DNA from: Cannabis sativa
Lineage: Eukaryota > Streptophyta > Magnoliopsida > Rosales > Cannabaceae
Assembly: GCF_029168945.1 (NCBI RefSeq)
Contig: NC_083608.1
Location: 16,262,136-16,326,135 of the forward strand
Direction of reading: 5' to 3'
Length of the DNA stretch: 64,000 nucleotides
Part shown: one piece after another, positions 34,633 through 46,355 of the stretch
Position numbering within the stretch: position 1 is the first letter of the stretch
How the letters are laid out: each line of letters begins with the position of its first letter
The notes under the pieces: model-generated
What the model was told of the DNA's origin: nothing
Databases searched by the model: none
The model's input: only the letters and a program-made list of their open reading frames with translations
Position numbers and translations under genes: made by a program

Positions 34633-36539
34633 AACTCCCACTTGCACTAATATAAAACAAAAAGAGCATTTCAAATAATCTCAACACCTTGATATACAAA
34701 TCAAGTGTAGTAGTAGTAAACTCCTCGTAATAGGATCTGAAAGGTTGAATTAAACACAACCTTTTCTCCACCATTACTCTTCCTTAATCACAAAATAATT
34801 GATAATGTGAAATTCCTCTCTACATGTCTACTCTCTTGGGATACTGGATTCTATACCTTTGGCAACTACTTCTTGGTTATTCAGGAAGTAACACTAGTAG
34901 TTAAGGCAATTTGGAATGGTGCCAAAAATGTATAGAACTTTCCTTAGACTGAATAAGTACCTTTCCTACAACTTTAACATTCAGTCCCTTTCTAGTAGAC
35001 CTAGAGACTTCAGATAGGTTTTTACACTTTTCCAAAATCACTATTCCACCCCCAGAGTAATCACCATCTTAACAGAAAGATTTTCTAGCACAAAGGCAAA
35101 TTTCGAAATCTGATATGGTGTAGTCTAAGAGTTTTAAACACACCCTTATAGACTAACATATAGTTCCTCTTCTTTATCTTAAGATTTACTTGATTGTCTT
35201 CCAATGTTCTTCTGATGGATTAATCTGATACCTACTCATTACTCCCACTCAACAGCAGGTGTCTGGTCTAAGGCATACAAAAGCATATCTAAGACCTCTC
35301 ACTGTTGATTTAAGAAATTCTTTCATGGCTTTATCTTTTCTGGAATAGTTGAGACTTTTCCTTAGATAAATAAAATCTATGCATAAGAAGTTGTGAAGCT
35401 TCTATAGATTGCCATTAGAAAGAAAATACTTCAGCATCTTACTAAAGTAAGTTGCTTGCATTAGAGTAAGTAATTACCAGGTATACCATAAGCTATAGGT
35501 TTAGATAAACTCAAACCTATAATACTAGGAACAAGAAGTTTTGTTAAGTTTATTGAATAGACTTATAAACGAAAATTTCCTTTTATGTCCTTGTAATAGA
35601 AAACTTTAAGTTATTCCATGTGAATGGTTTAAACCATAGTTCTATTGGCTTTTCTTCTTAGTTTCTTATCTTGACAATCCATTACTTGTTTAAACTCACA
35701 ATGGATTTTAATCACTAGTGTCTCCCAAGTCATAAGAAGGTGAGTTCCTAGAAACTCTCCCACTACGACAAGGTACCGTGAATTATGTCTAAGAAAACAA
35801 AATGGTATTAACCTCTTCGGTTGTGACAAGACAACAAAGGCAGTGGGATCATCATATGTCAAATAAGATGATAGAACACTTTTGGAGTCAAGAAATAAAT
35901 ATCTCCTTTATCTGCTACTTGATTTTCAGACTTAGTCATTATCTTAGAAAAGTAGTATTTGTTTGAACAAACACTTTCTTATCTATTGACTATGGGATGG
36001 TCCACCCCTAATCACTTAGAATAGCTAACAAACCATGGTTAACAGTTCTAGCTTTTCTTAAGATTTTGATTAGGTCATCCATGAATCTAGTAATGATTTA
36101 CATTAAGTATACAACCATTACATCATTCTGAAATTGTATTACCATAGAAGGATTTAGGCAACGACTTGTAACTTATCATCAATATGAAAATCAAAATTTC
36201 TGGGGAGGTAAGTTTGGATATAATTCAAAAATCAATTTAATGATCTTTGAACTGCATATCTACTAACTATTTATCCACCCCTATCAGTTCGCAAGATCTT
36301 TAACCACTTACCTTAATGGTTTTCATTGCTAGAAATTAATAAAATTTTTCAAACATTTCAAATTTCTTTGCTTAAGGTATAATCTAGAGTGATCGTTTTA
36401 AGAATACAACGAAAAACGCATATCCACCCCTGAATGTACATCCATTTGCGAATGAGATGAACTACTTTCAGTGGATATAAGCATATTAACTCTTTGCAGA
36501 GATTGATCTTGTCAAAGACACTATGAACAAGATACAAAT
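34633..36539 (-). pseudogene. decayed Copia pol (integrase, RT, RNase H) of element E1
   Basis: No long frame remains, but three-frame reading of the minus strand gives ordered Copia landmarks. ILRTDRGG (integrase core) is near 36300. Then, around 34900-35330, come RPDTCC, VGVMSRYQINPSEEHWKTIK, ISDFE and KSFC..., corresponding to the start of RNase H (RPDI..., ADW..., KSTSG). The tract CAAGTGGGAGTT follows at the LTR boundary. The order and spacing fit an Angela/Tork-type Copia body with many small lesions. The 5' portion is lost at 36539/36540. Confidence 0.6.
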
Positions 36540-38435
36540 TGTTGGGTTTTATGCCCTAAATAAAACTCATTTCAATATAATCAGATTTACTTATTAATAT
36601 AGATCAGAAATAACATTTAATGTTGCATGGTTCGCATGATTTATTTCATGATTATATGTACATAATGTATAAATTCATCTGAAACCCTTTTCACATACTT
36701 GATCCTGTTTTTTGTGTCGTCAACACATTGGAAAGTAAACATGACTATGTGAATAAAGTTTCCTAGATTTATCAGACATAGGGTTTTACTGATATGATAA
36801 TCTACAACAGAGTTTACTTGCATTTGGAGAAATGCTATGTTCTTTCCAGAGCATTGGTTAAAGTAAAGCTCAGGTTGGATGCATGGAGTATGCATCGGAA
36901 GGGACCGATATTGAACTTTGACTTAGATTTATTAAACTTACCGTAATATCTATTCAAGTCAATATCACCTAGTTGATCCTAGATCAAATGATCTTAATCC
37001 TGATATGATTAGGCTCAATATCGAGAGGCTATTCGTGTTCTTTGATTTGTTAGTTAAGCCTACTTTTAGGTCAGGATGATACGTACATTTTGGGAACACG
37101 GTAGTGCTATTGAGTGGGAGCGCTAGCATAAACATGGAATCTATAACTTCTATCTGGCGAATAGTAAGCAAAGGATGATCTCCTTCGAGCTTGACCAAAC
37201 GAACATAAATGGTGGAGTACTCATTTCACATAAGCTGAAATATCATTTATACGGGGTCAAGTGTTTTAAGGAATAAATACATTGTAGGGTGTAACGGTAA
37301 TCTAATCCCTTTACAGTGTAGATCATTTATATAGAGGATCAGTGATCAAATTAGGATTATAACAATGGATAACTAATGATGTGTCTATATGGTGGAACAT
37401 ATAGAGCATTCTATATACTGAGAGTGCAATTCTAAGTTCTATGCGTGGATTCAACGAAGAATTAATAAGTTAGTGAATTTTAGTAACAAATTCTTGATCT
37501 ACTTATTGGAAGCTCCTAAGAGTATAGACCCATGGTCCCCGCACTAGTTGAGATAATATTGCTTGTAAGACTCATGTAATTGGTTTTGATTAATCAATTA
37601 TAATTCTCAAATTAGACTATGTCTATTTGTGAATTTTTCACTAAGTAAGGGTGAAATTGTAAAGAAAGAGTTTTAGGGGCATATTTGTTAATTATGATAC
37701 TTTGTATGGTTCAATTAATAAATATGATAAATGACAATATTATTTAATAATTATTTATAGTTATTAAATAGTTAGAATTGGCATTTAAATGGTTGAATTA
37801 GAAAATTGGCGTTTTTGAGAAAATCAGATGCAGAAAAGACAAAACTACAAAATTGCAAAAAGTGAGGCCCAAATCCACTATTATAGGGCCGGCCACTTTT
37901 ATAGGAATTTACCTCTCATATTTTCATTATTTTAATGCCAAATAATTCAAACCTGACCCTAGTGGAATGCTATAAATAGATAGTGAAGGCTTGAGGAAAA
38001 TTACACTTAAATTTTCTATTTTTCCTTCAGAGAAAAACCTGAGCCTTCTCTCTCCCTATCTTTGGCCGAACCCATTCTCTTTCTCTTCCTCATTGAGATT
38101 TCAAAATTCTTAGTGTATGAGTAGTGCCCACACACAGCAAGTGATACCTGAATCATAGTGAGGAAGATCGTGAAGAAAGACTTTCAGCAAAAGGAGTTTC
38201 AGCATCAAAGATTCAGAGAAAGAGATCCAGGTTCAGATATTGATAATGCTCTGCTACAGAAAGGAATCAAGGGCTAGATATCTGAACGAAAGGAGTCATA
38301 TAATTCCGCTGCACCCAATGTAAGGTTTCCTAAACTTTATATGTGTTTATTTCATCGTTTTAGAAAGTTCATATTTAGGGTGTTAATCAACATACTTGTG
38401 AGTAGATCTAAGACCTGGTAAAATAATTTCCAACA
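36540..38435 (+). repeat. LTR A
   Basis: 1896 bp from TGTTGGGTTTTATGCCC to ATAATTTCCAACA. It is the reverse complement of LTR B over its full length and of LTRs C and D over their preserved parts. A TATAAATA box lies at 37971-37978. Confidence 0.92.
37971..37978 (+). promoter_or_regulatory. TATA box in LTR A
   Basis: TATAAATA lies about 460 bp before the LTR end, placing a start of transcription inside the LTR. The equivalent position in LTR B reads with one change (complement of tattcata). Confidence 0.55.
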
Positions 38436-39970
38436 ACTGGCCTCAGAGCCATGGTAATTGATTTACTTGCAAGAAATTTGGACTTTAAAACGATTGTTTG
38501 TTTGTTTTTGGATGGTATCATGTTGTATTGAGTGTTATTTGATGATTGATTGATGTTTGTGAATTTTCGTAAAAAATAATTGCGATTCTGTCTCTGAAAT
38601 TATTTTTATTGGATAGTATGGAAAAAATTAAGCAAGTTACTTTTTTACAGAACTCAATTTCGATTTAATTTGAATTAGTTATGATTTTTGGAAGATTCAA
38701 AAAAATCGGAGTTGTGCTGAAATTTTCCTGCGATCGCGAAAACTGTCCGTACAGCTCACAATTTTTTCGTTTTTCTTCGATTTTTCATGCTTTCTCATGG
38801 AATTAACTTCCGATTTTTTGTATAGTTCTCTATTTATACTAATACTATTCCTAATTCAATTCTAATTATCATTATGAATTAATTTAATATTTTTTTAAAT
38901 TTAATTCATGATATTAGTGTAATTTGAATTTGAAAATAGTTAGTATCTATCTTTTTTGCTTAATTATCTATCTTATTTTTAAATTTGATTATATCTTATC
39001 TTATTTTTAAGGTCAGATTTTAAATTTTTAAATTAATTTTTTTTTTAAATAATTTGACCTTATTTAAATTTAAAATAAGATAACTATAATCATGTAATTT
39101 TAAAAAGATGTAAGATATTTTGCTAACTTTTAAATTTTGTTATTTTATTTATTTAAATTAAATTTAAAATCTGAAAAACATATTTATTTATCTTTTTTAA
39201 TTTTTTATTTAATTTTTATTTATAAAATAACATTTAAATTTTAAAAGTAGTTAGCAAATTTTGAAATGATATTTAGGTTGGTTGAAACCTAATTTTTCAA
39301 AATTGTAGGTTTAATTTTAAATTATTTTTTTTAAAAAATTTCGAATTTTACAAAATTTTTTTTCAATTTTTCGATTTTTTTTTTTTTATTTAATTAATTA
39401 TTTTCGAAAATAATTATTTATTTAAAATTAAATAAATCCTACATCCAACTATCCAGCTAACCTTGTTGCAGGAGTATGTGTTTTAACTTGTGTGTAAGTT
39501 TTCAAAACCTATTATTACTTGATTGCAAATAGCCATGGTTACTTTTTGCCAGATCTAATGATCTGATGGCTCCCTTGGTCAAGATAATAATTTGTAACAG
39601 GTAAATTTACAATCTTCTTTCATCTGTGTATAACCTAGCAACATGATAGGACCCATCCAAAGTGTGCCTGTGTGAGCCTATATGTTTAATTTTATTATAG
39701 ATGCATATAGGTTGTTGTTGCTAAAATAAATTATCATAGTTCTTGATAGAATTTATTTAGGCCCATTTAGTTATTGGGCTTATTCAATTAATAACAGTTG
39801 TTCTTATTAAGGTTAAATTCCTCTCTTTTGGGCCTTGTGTGAGAGTTGGGAGCCATAGAAGTGGGTACGACATACTGAACCCAGCACCCCCTCACATGAA
39901 CCACCCCAATTGTGAAGGCCCATTTGCCTGATTTGAATAACTGTACTAGGTTAATTAAACTAGTTTAACC
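38436..39970 (+). other. PBS and non-coding leader/interior of element A
   Basis: The PBS region 38437-38450 reads CTGGCCTCAGAGCC. In B the equivalent is TGCATCAGAGCC; both are imperfect against initiator-Met tRNA (TGGTATCAGAGCC). The rest is AT-rich with no coding sequence. Conserved patches (gggccttgtgtgagagttgg, gcaacatgataggacccatc) recur inverted in B. The segment ends with taacc, the target site of the nested Copia. Confidence 0.7.
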
Positions 39971-40401
39971 TGTTAATTCCATTTTTGGCATATTTAATTG
40001 ACAAAAATATTTTATTATTCTTTGTATATTTCGGCTGGCTTTTATTGATATGGTTTCCATATTTGTGTAAATCTAAACTTTGAAGGAAAGTTGACTAGCT
40101 TTCCTATTTATGGAAATTGAGGTAAAAATGGTAAGTTTTGATTACACATTGATTCTTTGCTAACCAGCTGTTATTCTGATCTTGTGTTGAGTTTCCCATT
40201 TTCTAAGATCAGGTTTCTTGAAGAGAAAACCGGAGCTAAACTTTCCTTTTCTATAAAAGGAAAGTTGTAGTTACTGCCCACGATTCTGTAGGTACAGAAA
40301 CGGAAATTCCCGGACCGATTGAAGAATTATTTTAGTGGAAGTTTCTAGTGGGTTGAGGTCTTGTTCGCACCGAATGTGTCGTCTATGAGATGTATATTCA
40401 T

Positions 40402-40409
40402 TATAAATA
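40402..40409 (+). promoter_or_regulatory. TATA box in the Sirevirus-like LTR
   Basis: TATAAATA, repeated in the 3' LTR at 48030-48037. Transcription would start shortly downstream, so the hairpin array about 230 bp further on would lie in the RNA. Confidence 0.6.
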
Positions 40410-40637
40410 CATCTTATAGCTGCTAGGTTTTGTATCTCTTTCACACACTTAGAATTATATTCATATCTTAAGGAAAGAGTGTCTTTGTTATGTTAACTCT
40501 TTTATTCACTTTCATATCATAAGAAAAGAGTGTCTTTGTTTTGTAGAGAAGAGTTGTTCTACTCTTACTCTGTTTATTTATTGTTTGTATTGTCTTGAGT
40601 CTGTATTCAAGTCTACAACGAAGAAGAACATCAGTGC

Positions 40638-40781
40638 ACCTTCGGGAGAAGGTATTTACAAGCTTTCGGGAGATTGCTTTTGAAGTCTTGCATCGGGATG
40701 ATACAAGCACACAACCTTCGGGAGATGGTTGTATAGGCTTTCGGGAGATAGCCTTTAAGCCTTGAATCGGGAGGATTCAAG
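40638..40781 (+). repeat. array of six CGGGA-loop hairpins in the 5' LTR
   Basis: Stems are ACCTT/AAGGT (40638-40653), AAGC/GCTT (about 40660-40679), CTTG-ATC/GAT-CAAG (40687-40707), ACAACC/GGTTGT (40711-40732), AGGCT/AGCCT (40735-40754) and CTTGAATC/GATTCAAG (40761-40781). Each loop carries CGGGA. The array recurs at 48266-48409 in the 3' LTR. Confidence 0.85.
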
Positions 40782-41179
40782 CACTCTTCAAGGTGATCGA
40801 AGGGAGTTCGAGCTCTTGGAGTTTTATCAAGATTCGGTTAGTAGGTGGAATACATCAAGCTTGCGGCATACAATAAGAGGGAGTCTATTTATGCATAAGT
40901 CAATTACTTTGTATTTTTGATACCGATCTAATGAATCTTATCTCTGGGCGTGGCCCCGTGGACTAGTAACAATCTGAAAGGATTGTTGAAACCACGTATA
41001 AAAATCTTGTGTGTTTTTACTTTTATGCACTGTTTGTTTTTCTGGGTTTCTCTGGAGTTACAGAGTTGTATTCTGTAACTACGGAAAAACTGTTTTCAGT
41101 ACCAGTTTCATTATTCCGCATTTAATTAATCACTTAATTAAATAATCAAACTGGGAATATTAAAATACGGAATTTCAAT

Positions 41180-41191
41180 TGGTATCAGAGC
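41180..41191 (+). other. primer-binding site of the Sirevirus-like Copia
   Basis: TGGTATCAGAGC lies 2 bases after the LTR end and is complementary to initiator-Met tRNA. Confidence 0.92.
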
Positions 41192-41241
41192 AAGTCACTA
41201 AATTCTTAGTGAGATCTTGAGGTTATTCCGTTTAACTTGTT

Positions 41242-42204
41242 TTGTGTGAGGTGTCCTTGTTTGCAGAAGGAAGTTCTATCTCTAGACCTCCTCTATTGAA
41301 TGAGTCGAATTATCCTTATTGGAAGGTCAGAATGAGAGCATTCATCAAATCGCAAGATGAGAAGGCATGGAGAGCTATTCTTACAGGTTGGTCTCAACCT
41401 ACTGAAAATGATGAAAAAGGTAATACTCAGGTAAAATCTGAACTCAGTTGGACCACTGAAGATGAAAAATTGTCTGGTTATAATAATAAGGCTTTACATG
41501 CTATTTTTAATGGTGTTGGTGAAGGCTTTATTAAATTAATCTCATCTTGTGAATCTGCAAAGGAAGCATGGGAAATCCTTCAAATTCAATTTGAAGGTAC
41601 TCCTGATGTAAAGAGATCACGATTTACCATGTTGCAAACTAGATTTGATGAATTGAGAATGTCAGATACTGAAACTTTAAATGATTTTTATGAAAGATTA
41701 TCTGATATTTCTAATGAGTTCTTTGCCTTGGGAGAAAAATTAGATGAATCTGTCTTGGTTCGAAAAATTGTTCGAGTTCTTCCTGACAGGTTTGATACAA
41801 AATTGCTTGCAATGGAAGAGGCAAAAGATTTTGGCAAAATGAAGGTTGAGGAACTCATGGGATCTGTAAGAACTTTTGAGTTGAATCAACAGATCAAGAA
41901 AAAGAGTAAGCAAAGTTTCTCGAATGAGAAAATCAAAGGTAATGCTTTCAATGATTCTGAAATTATTGTTTCTGATGATGAAAATGATGATGAAATGGCC
42001 TTGTTAGCAAAAAATTTCCAAAGATACATGAAATCTGTTGGAAATAAAATGAACTTTTCAAAGAACTCAAATGGTAACATTTCAAGTAACAATCCCTCTA
42101 AACCTTTTTCATCTAACAAAAGTATTCGTTGCAGAGAGTGTGAAGGGTATGGTCATATTCAATCTAAATGTGCCAATACCATAAAGAAAAATAAAAGAGA
42201 CTGA
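41242..42204 (+). pseudogene. gag of the Sirevirus-like Copia, frameshifted at its 3' end
   Basis: The frame opens at 41236. No ATG precedes the conserved start (EGSSISRPPLLNESNYPYWK), so the original initiation codon is lost or non-standard. The body matches Copia gag (KVRMRAFIKSQDEKAW; AWEILQIQFEG; LNDFYERLSDISNEFF; VRKIVRVLPDRFDTKL; MKVEELMGSVRTFE). An acidic linker and a CCHC knuckle follow (CRECEGYGHIQSKC, CX2CX4HX4C, near 42130-42172). The frame ends at TGA 42202-42204, while the sense of the sequence continues without a gap in the frame that starts at 42201. This is a one-base deletion type of lesion. In this lineage gag and pol normally form one frame. Confidence 0.9.
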
Positions 42205-45005
42205 ATGTTACCTGGAGTGATGATTCTGAGAGTAGTGAGGATGAAAAAGAAAAAGTTGTCCTAACAAGTGTTTTGTCAAGAAATTTTCAGGAAAAAGGAA
42301 AGAGCATTTGCTTGAACAACATCCTGATCAATGACAACAAGGAAGAATCCAGATCTGAATCAGATGAGTCAGAAATTGATGAGGATTCCATGGTTGAATC
42401 CTACAAGGTAATGTTTGGAAAGTGGTTGGAAACTTGTGCTGAAAATCGCTCCCTGGTTAAAGATAATAAAATTTTGTGTAACAACATTAATGAGTTGGAA
42501 GATAAACTCAAATGTTGTGAATCTGAATTGTCTTTAAAAGAGTCAAAGATTATTTCTTTAACCAAGGAAATTGATAACATTAAAAAGAATGTTAAAATGC
42601 TAAATCCAGGTTCCACCATCTTTGAAAAAATTCAAAAATCTGGCCAAACCAATCATGCTGAGCTGGGTTATGTTCCAAATCAACCTGTTTCTAATACTAC
42701 TAATAGTTTTGTTTCTGGAAGAACTGTTTCTACCTCGCAGGTTTCTGTCTCTACAGCAAAGCACTCTGCTATTATAGAAAAGAAGCAGCACGGTAAGTTT
42801 GACAATTTCAAAGGGACTGGAAGACGTTTCATTCCTATTTGCCATTTTTGTGGAGTAAAAGGTCACATTCGACCTAAATGCATAACCATGCTTAACATGT
42901 TTAAATCTAATTACATTGGAAATAAACATGTTTTACAAAAACAAAAATGGGTTGTCAAAAACAAATGCTTGGTAGGTTCTACTTGTTTTAAAACTGCTGC
43001 TTCTAACATGTGGTATTTTGATAGTGGTTGTTCTAGACACATGACAGGTGAAAAAGAATTTCTTGAGAACATTAGACCAATGCAGTGTGAAGAAGTTACT
43101 TTTGGTAACGGTCTTGTTGGAAAAGTCATAGGGATAGGAACCCTCAATTTCGAAGGGCTTCCTAGACTGAAGAATGTCATGTTGGTTGATGGACTAAAAG
43201 CTAATCTTCTTAGCATTAGTCAAATTTGTGATCAGGATTATACTGTGAGCTTTGATAGTAATAATTGTTATGTGTATAATATTCTTGATGAAATTGTCTT
43301 GCAAGGGTTCGAATCTAATGATAACTGTTACACCATCACTACCTATGCTACTTGTCATTCTGTTATTGATAACACCACCGATTTATGGCATGAAAAACTT
43401 GGTCATATTCATTTTAAAAATCTGAGGAGATTGTCTAATGCAGGAATTGTTCGAGGATTACCTAAATTAGGTAAGGAGTCTTTGGGAAAATGTGGACCAT
43501 GTCAGCTTGGTAAGCAACTGAAAATTTCTCATAAGAGTGTTTCTGATGTGAATACTTCCAGAGTTCTCGAACTCCTACATATGGACTTAATGGGTCCAAT
43601 CCAGGTTGAAAGCTTGAATGGTAAGAGGTATATTTTTATGTGTGTTGATGATTTCTCTTGGTTTTCATGGGTAGAATTTTTTAGAGAAAACATTGATACT
43701 TTTGATGTTTTTAAGTATCTTTGCTCGAAATTAAAAGTTCAAAAAGATTGCAACATTGGTAAGATAGTTTGTGGTAAGAGTAATCATGGAAAAGATTTTG
43801 AAAATACTGTGTATGGTAAATTCTGTAAATCTTATGGTATTTTTCATAATCTTTCTGCTCCTAAAATCCCACAACAAAATGGAGCGATTAAGGATTCCCA
43901 CCTTCTTGATCATGTTTTAGACAAGGCTTTGTATGGCTTGAAACAAGCACCCCGTGCTTGGTATGAGCGTCTATCTAAGTTTTTACACTCTCATGGTTAT
44001 AGAAAAGGAAATGTTATAAAAACACAGTTCATCACACACATTCAATTTGATATTATTTTTTCATATGTTGATGATCTTGTTTTTGGAACTACTTCTAACT
44101 CTGAAGTGCAGGTTTTTGTTTCCCAAATGCAAAAGGAGTTCGAAATGAGTATGGTAGGTGAACTCACTTATTTTCTCGGTCTTCAAGTGAAGCAATCAGA
44201 TGAGGGAACTTTTGTCACTCAAAGCAAGTATGCAAAGAATTTGGTGAAAAAGTTTGGTCTTGAGAAAGCCAAACATACCAACACTCCCATGAGCACAACT
44301 TTGAAATTAAGCAAAGATGAACAAGGAGTAAAGGTAGATCAAACTTTGTATCGAAGTATGATAGGTAGTTTGCTTTATCTTACTGCTAGTCGTCCTGACA
44401 TTTGTTATAGTGTTGGTGTTTGTGCACAATATCAGGCAAATTCCATGAAATCCCATCTTTCTGCTGTGAAAAGAATCATTCGCTATGTAAATAGCACTAT
44501 TGATTTTGGGATTTGGTTTTCAAAAGACACTAATTCTAACCTTGTTTGCTTTAGTGATGCTGATTGGGCAGGTAATGCAGATGATAGAAAAAGTACTAAT
44601 GGTGGATGTTTCTATCTTGGAAACAATCTGGTTTCATGGCATAGCAAGAAGCAAAACTCAATCTCTCTGTCCACAGCTGAGGCTGAGTACATTGCGGCGG
44701 GTAGTTGTTGTACCCAGTTGTTATGGATGAAACAAATGATGGCTGATTATGGGTTTGATTTGAAAACTTTAACCATCTTTTGTGATAACACTAGTGCTTT
44801 AAACATTTCTAAGAATCCTGTTCAACACTCTCGCACAAAGCACATAGAAATTCGTCATCACTTTATTAGAGAGCTTGTGGAAAATAAAATTCTTGTCTTA
44901 GAATATGTTGAAACTAGCAAACAAATTGCAGATATTTTTACTAAAGCTCTTGACTCGATCCGATTTATTTCTCTAAGGAAATCCTTAGGGGTTTGTACTG
45001 TTTAA
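42201..45005 (+). pseudogene. pol of the Sirevirus-like Copia with large in-frame deletion
   Basis: A long open frame runs from 42201 to the TAA at 45003-45005. Nucleotide positions of landmarks are as follows. A coiled, acidic gag tail covers about 42270-42600. A second CCHC knuckle (CHFCGVKGHIRPKC) is at 42840. Protease with the DSG active site (WYFDSGCSRHMTG) is at 43020, the GAG-pre-integrase H..C..C region (LWHEKLGHIHF) near 43385, and integrase HMDLMGP at 43578. RT resumes at LYGLKQAPRAWYERL (about 43930), with YVDD at 44064, and RNase H (FSDADWAG...STAEAEYIA) at 44550-44690. The frame passes from the integrase motif PQQNGA straight into RT, so the rest of integrase and the first half of RT are missing without a frameshift. 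The second integrase Asp is also replaced by Asn (KSNHGKDF). The protein cannot integrate or polymerise. Confidence 0.92.
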
Positions 45006-46355
45006 TGCTTTTGTTTTTCATAATCCTTGATACTTGAGTTGTCTTAGAGTTCATAATGTCTTGTCTTTGTCCTAGAAGAAAATTTCAACCTTATAAGAAT
45101 TTCAGTCATTATTTTATTGCTAATGTTGTAATATTATGATGTCATACAGGTTTGTCAGGAAAATTGTCACTCCTCACAGGAATATTCAGGTTCATCAAAC
45201 AGTGTCATGTAAGCTACCATTTTCGAATAATGTTGTTCAAAAACTGCGTGTTCAAGCTCTATTGGATGAATAGAGCTACCTATCTCAATGTGTGAAAGCC
45301 ATCTCTGAGTAAGTTGGAACTATGTAATTAGGAATTATGTAGAAGATACGCTACCATTGAAAAGGGCTACCATGGAGGTAGTGTGACAGCGTCTCCTATG
45401 GGTACATTTTATCAGAAAAAGTCTTTTTGACAAATTGGGCAATGTTCCCTGCTTACACTTTCACACACTAATGCTTGACACAGTTTGTGGTAAAAATTGT
45501 TTATTCTCGAAAATGGTGTTATAAAGCTGTTACATACTGTTTGATGTGCTTTAATATTCTTGGTGACGGAGTCAATTTTTCCTGTGAACCAGTATGACCT
45601 CATTCTATTACTTCATTAGTTTGATAAAATAAATTCTGATTATTCTTATGAGTTTGATTTTTTCATCAGGGACAAAGACAAATGGACATTGTGAATTCTA
45701 GTTGCAAAAATATCAAGGTTATTTTATTTTTTTGTCTTTTAATCAAAAAATAAAAAAAAAAATTAAAAAAAAATAAAAAAAAGGGTTCGTGATCGAGTTG
45801 TCAAGTGAGCTTTGTTAAAAATTCTTGTTATTTTTTGTTATGTTTCATTATGTTCTTAGACATAATTTTTTGCTCTTAACTGGTGATTAGTGCTTTTTGT
45901 GTCTTTGTGTGTTCTCTTGTTCATTATTTACAATTTTTCTTTGGGGGGCATTTTTTGAAAAAATAAAAGAAAAGGGGGGGCATATTTTTTGAATCCTTGT
46001 AAATTTATTTTCTTTTATTTTTTTTCATTTTATGGAAACATGTTTTAATTGTATTTATTTATTTAGAATGTTTCCTTTATTTGTGGAGATTTGGTCTTTT
46101 TGGTGTGTATAGGAAATTTATACTTAAATAATTAATTATTTTTTGTTTCTTTTTTGGTGGCAATTTCGGTTTTGGTAAGGGTTTTTAAATTCTTAGATTT
46201 TGTGGGGATTTTTGGTTTCCTTTTTCCATTTAAGGAAACATTGACCAAATTTTGAAAAACCTTTTTTGGTTTCCTTTTTTCCTCTCCCCACGTGGTGATT
46301 AAGGTAAGTAAGTTACTTTCCTTTTTCCATTTTCTTTTTTATTGGGTAATTAAAA
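45006..46355 (+). other. non-coding spacer between pol and the third ORF
   Basis: No open frame is supported. The spacer contains A-rich and T-rich tracts (45745-45782; 46010-46030) and G-runs (45950-45985). Long spacers at this place are usual in Sirevirus-type elements that carry an extra ORF. Confidence 0.6.

Larger units (their letters stand above)
24814..36539 (-). mobile_element. degenerate Copia element E1 (Angela/Tork type), minus strand, interrupted
   Basis: Its 3' LTR is LTR C, in two parts (24814-26326 and 34487-34632). Directly upstream on the minus strand is a polypurine tract (CAAGTGGGAGTT) at 34633-34644. Then comes an internal region up to 36539 with remnants of Copia integrase, reverse transcriptase and RNase H. 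The element is cut off where element A starts, so its 5' LTR is missing. The Ty3/Gypsy element at 26327-34481 sits inside LTR C. Confidence 0.7.
39971..41177 (+). repeat. 5' LTR of the Sirevirus-like Copia
   Basis: Starts TGTTAATTCC and ends GGAATTTCA. It contains a TATA box at 40402-40409 and a six-hairpin array at 40638-40781. Confidence 0.95.
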
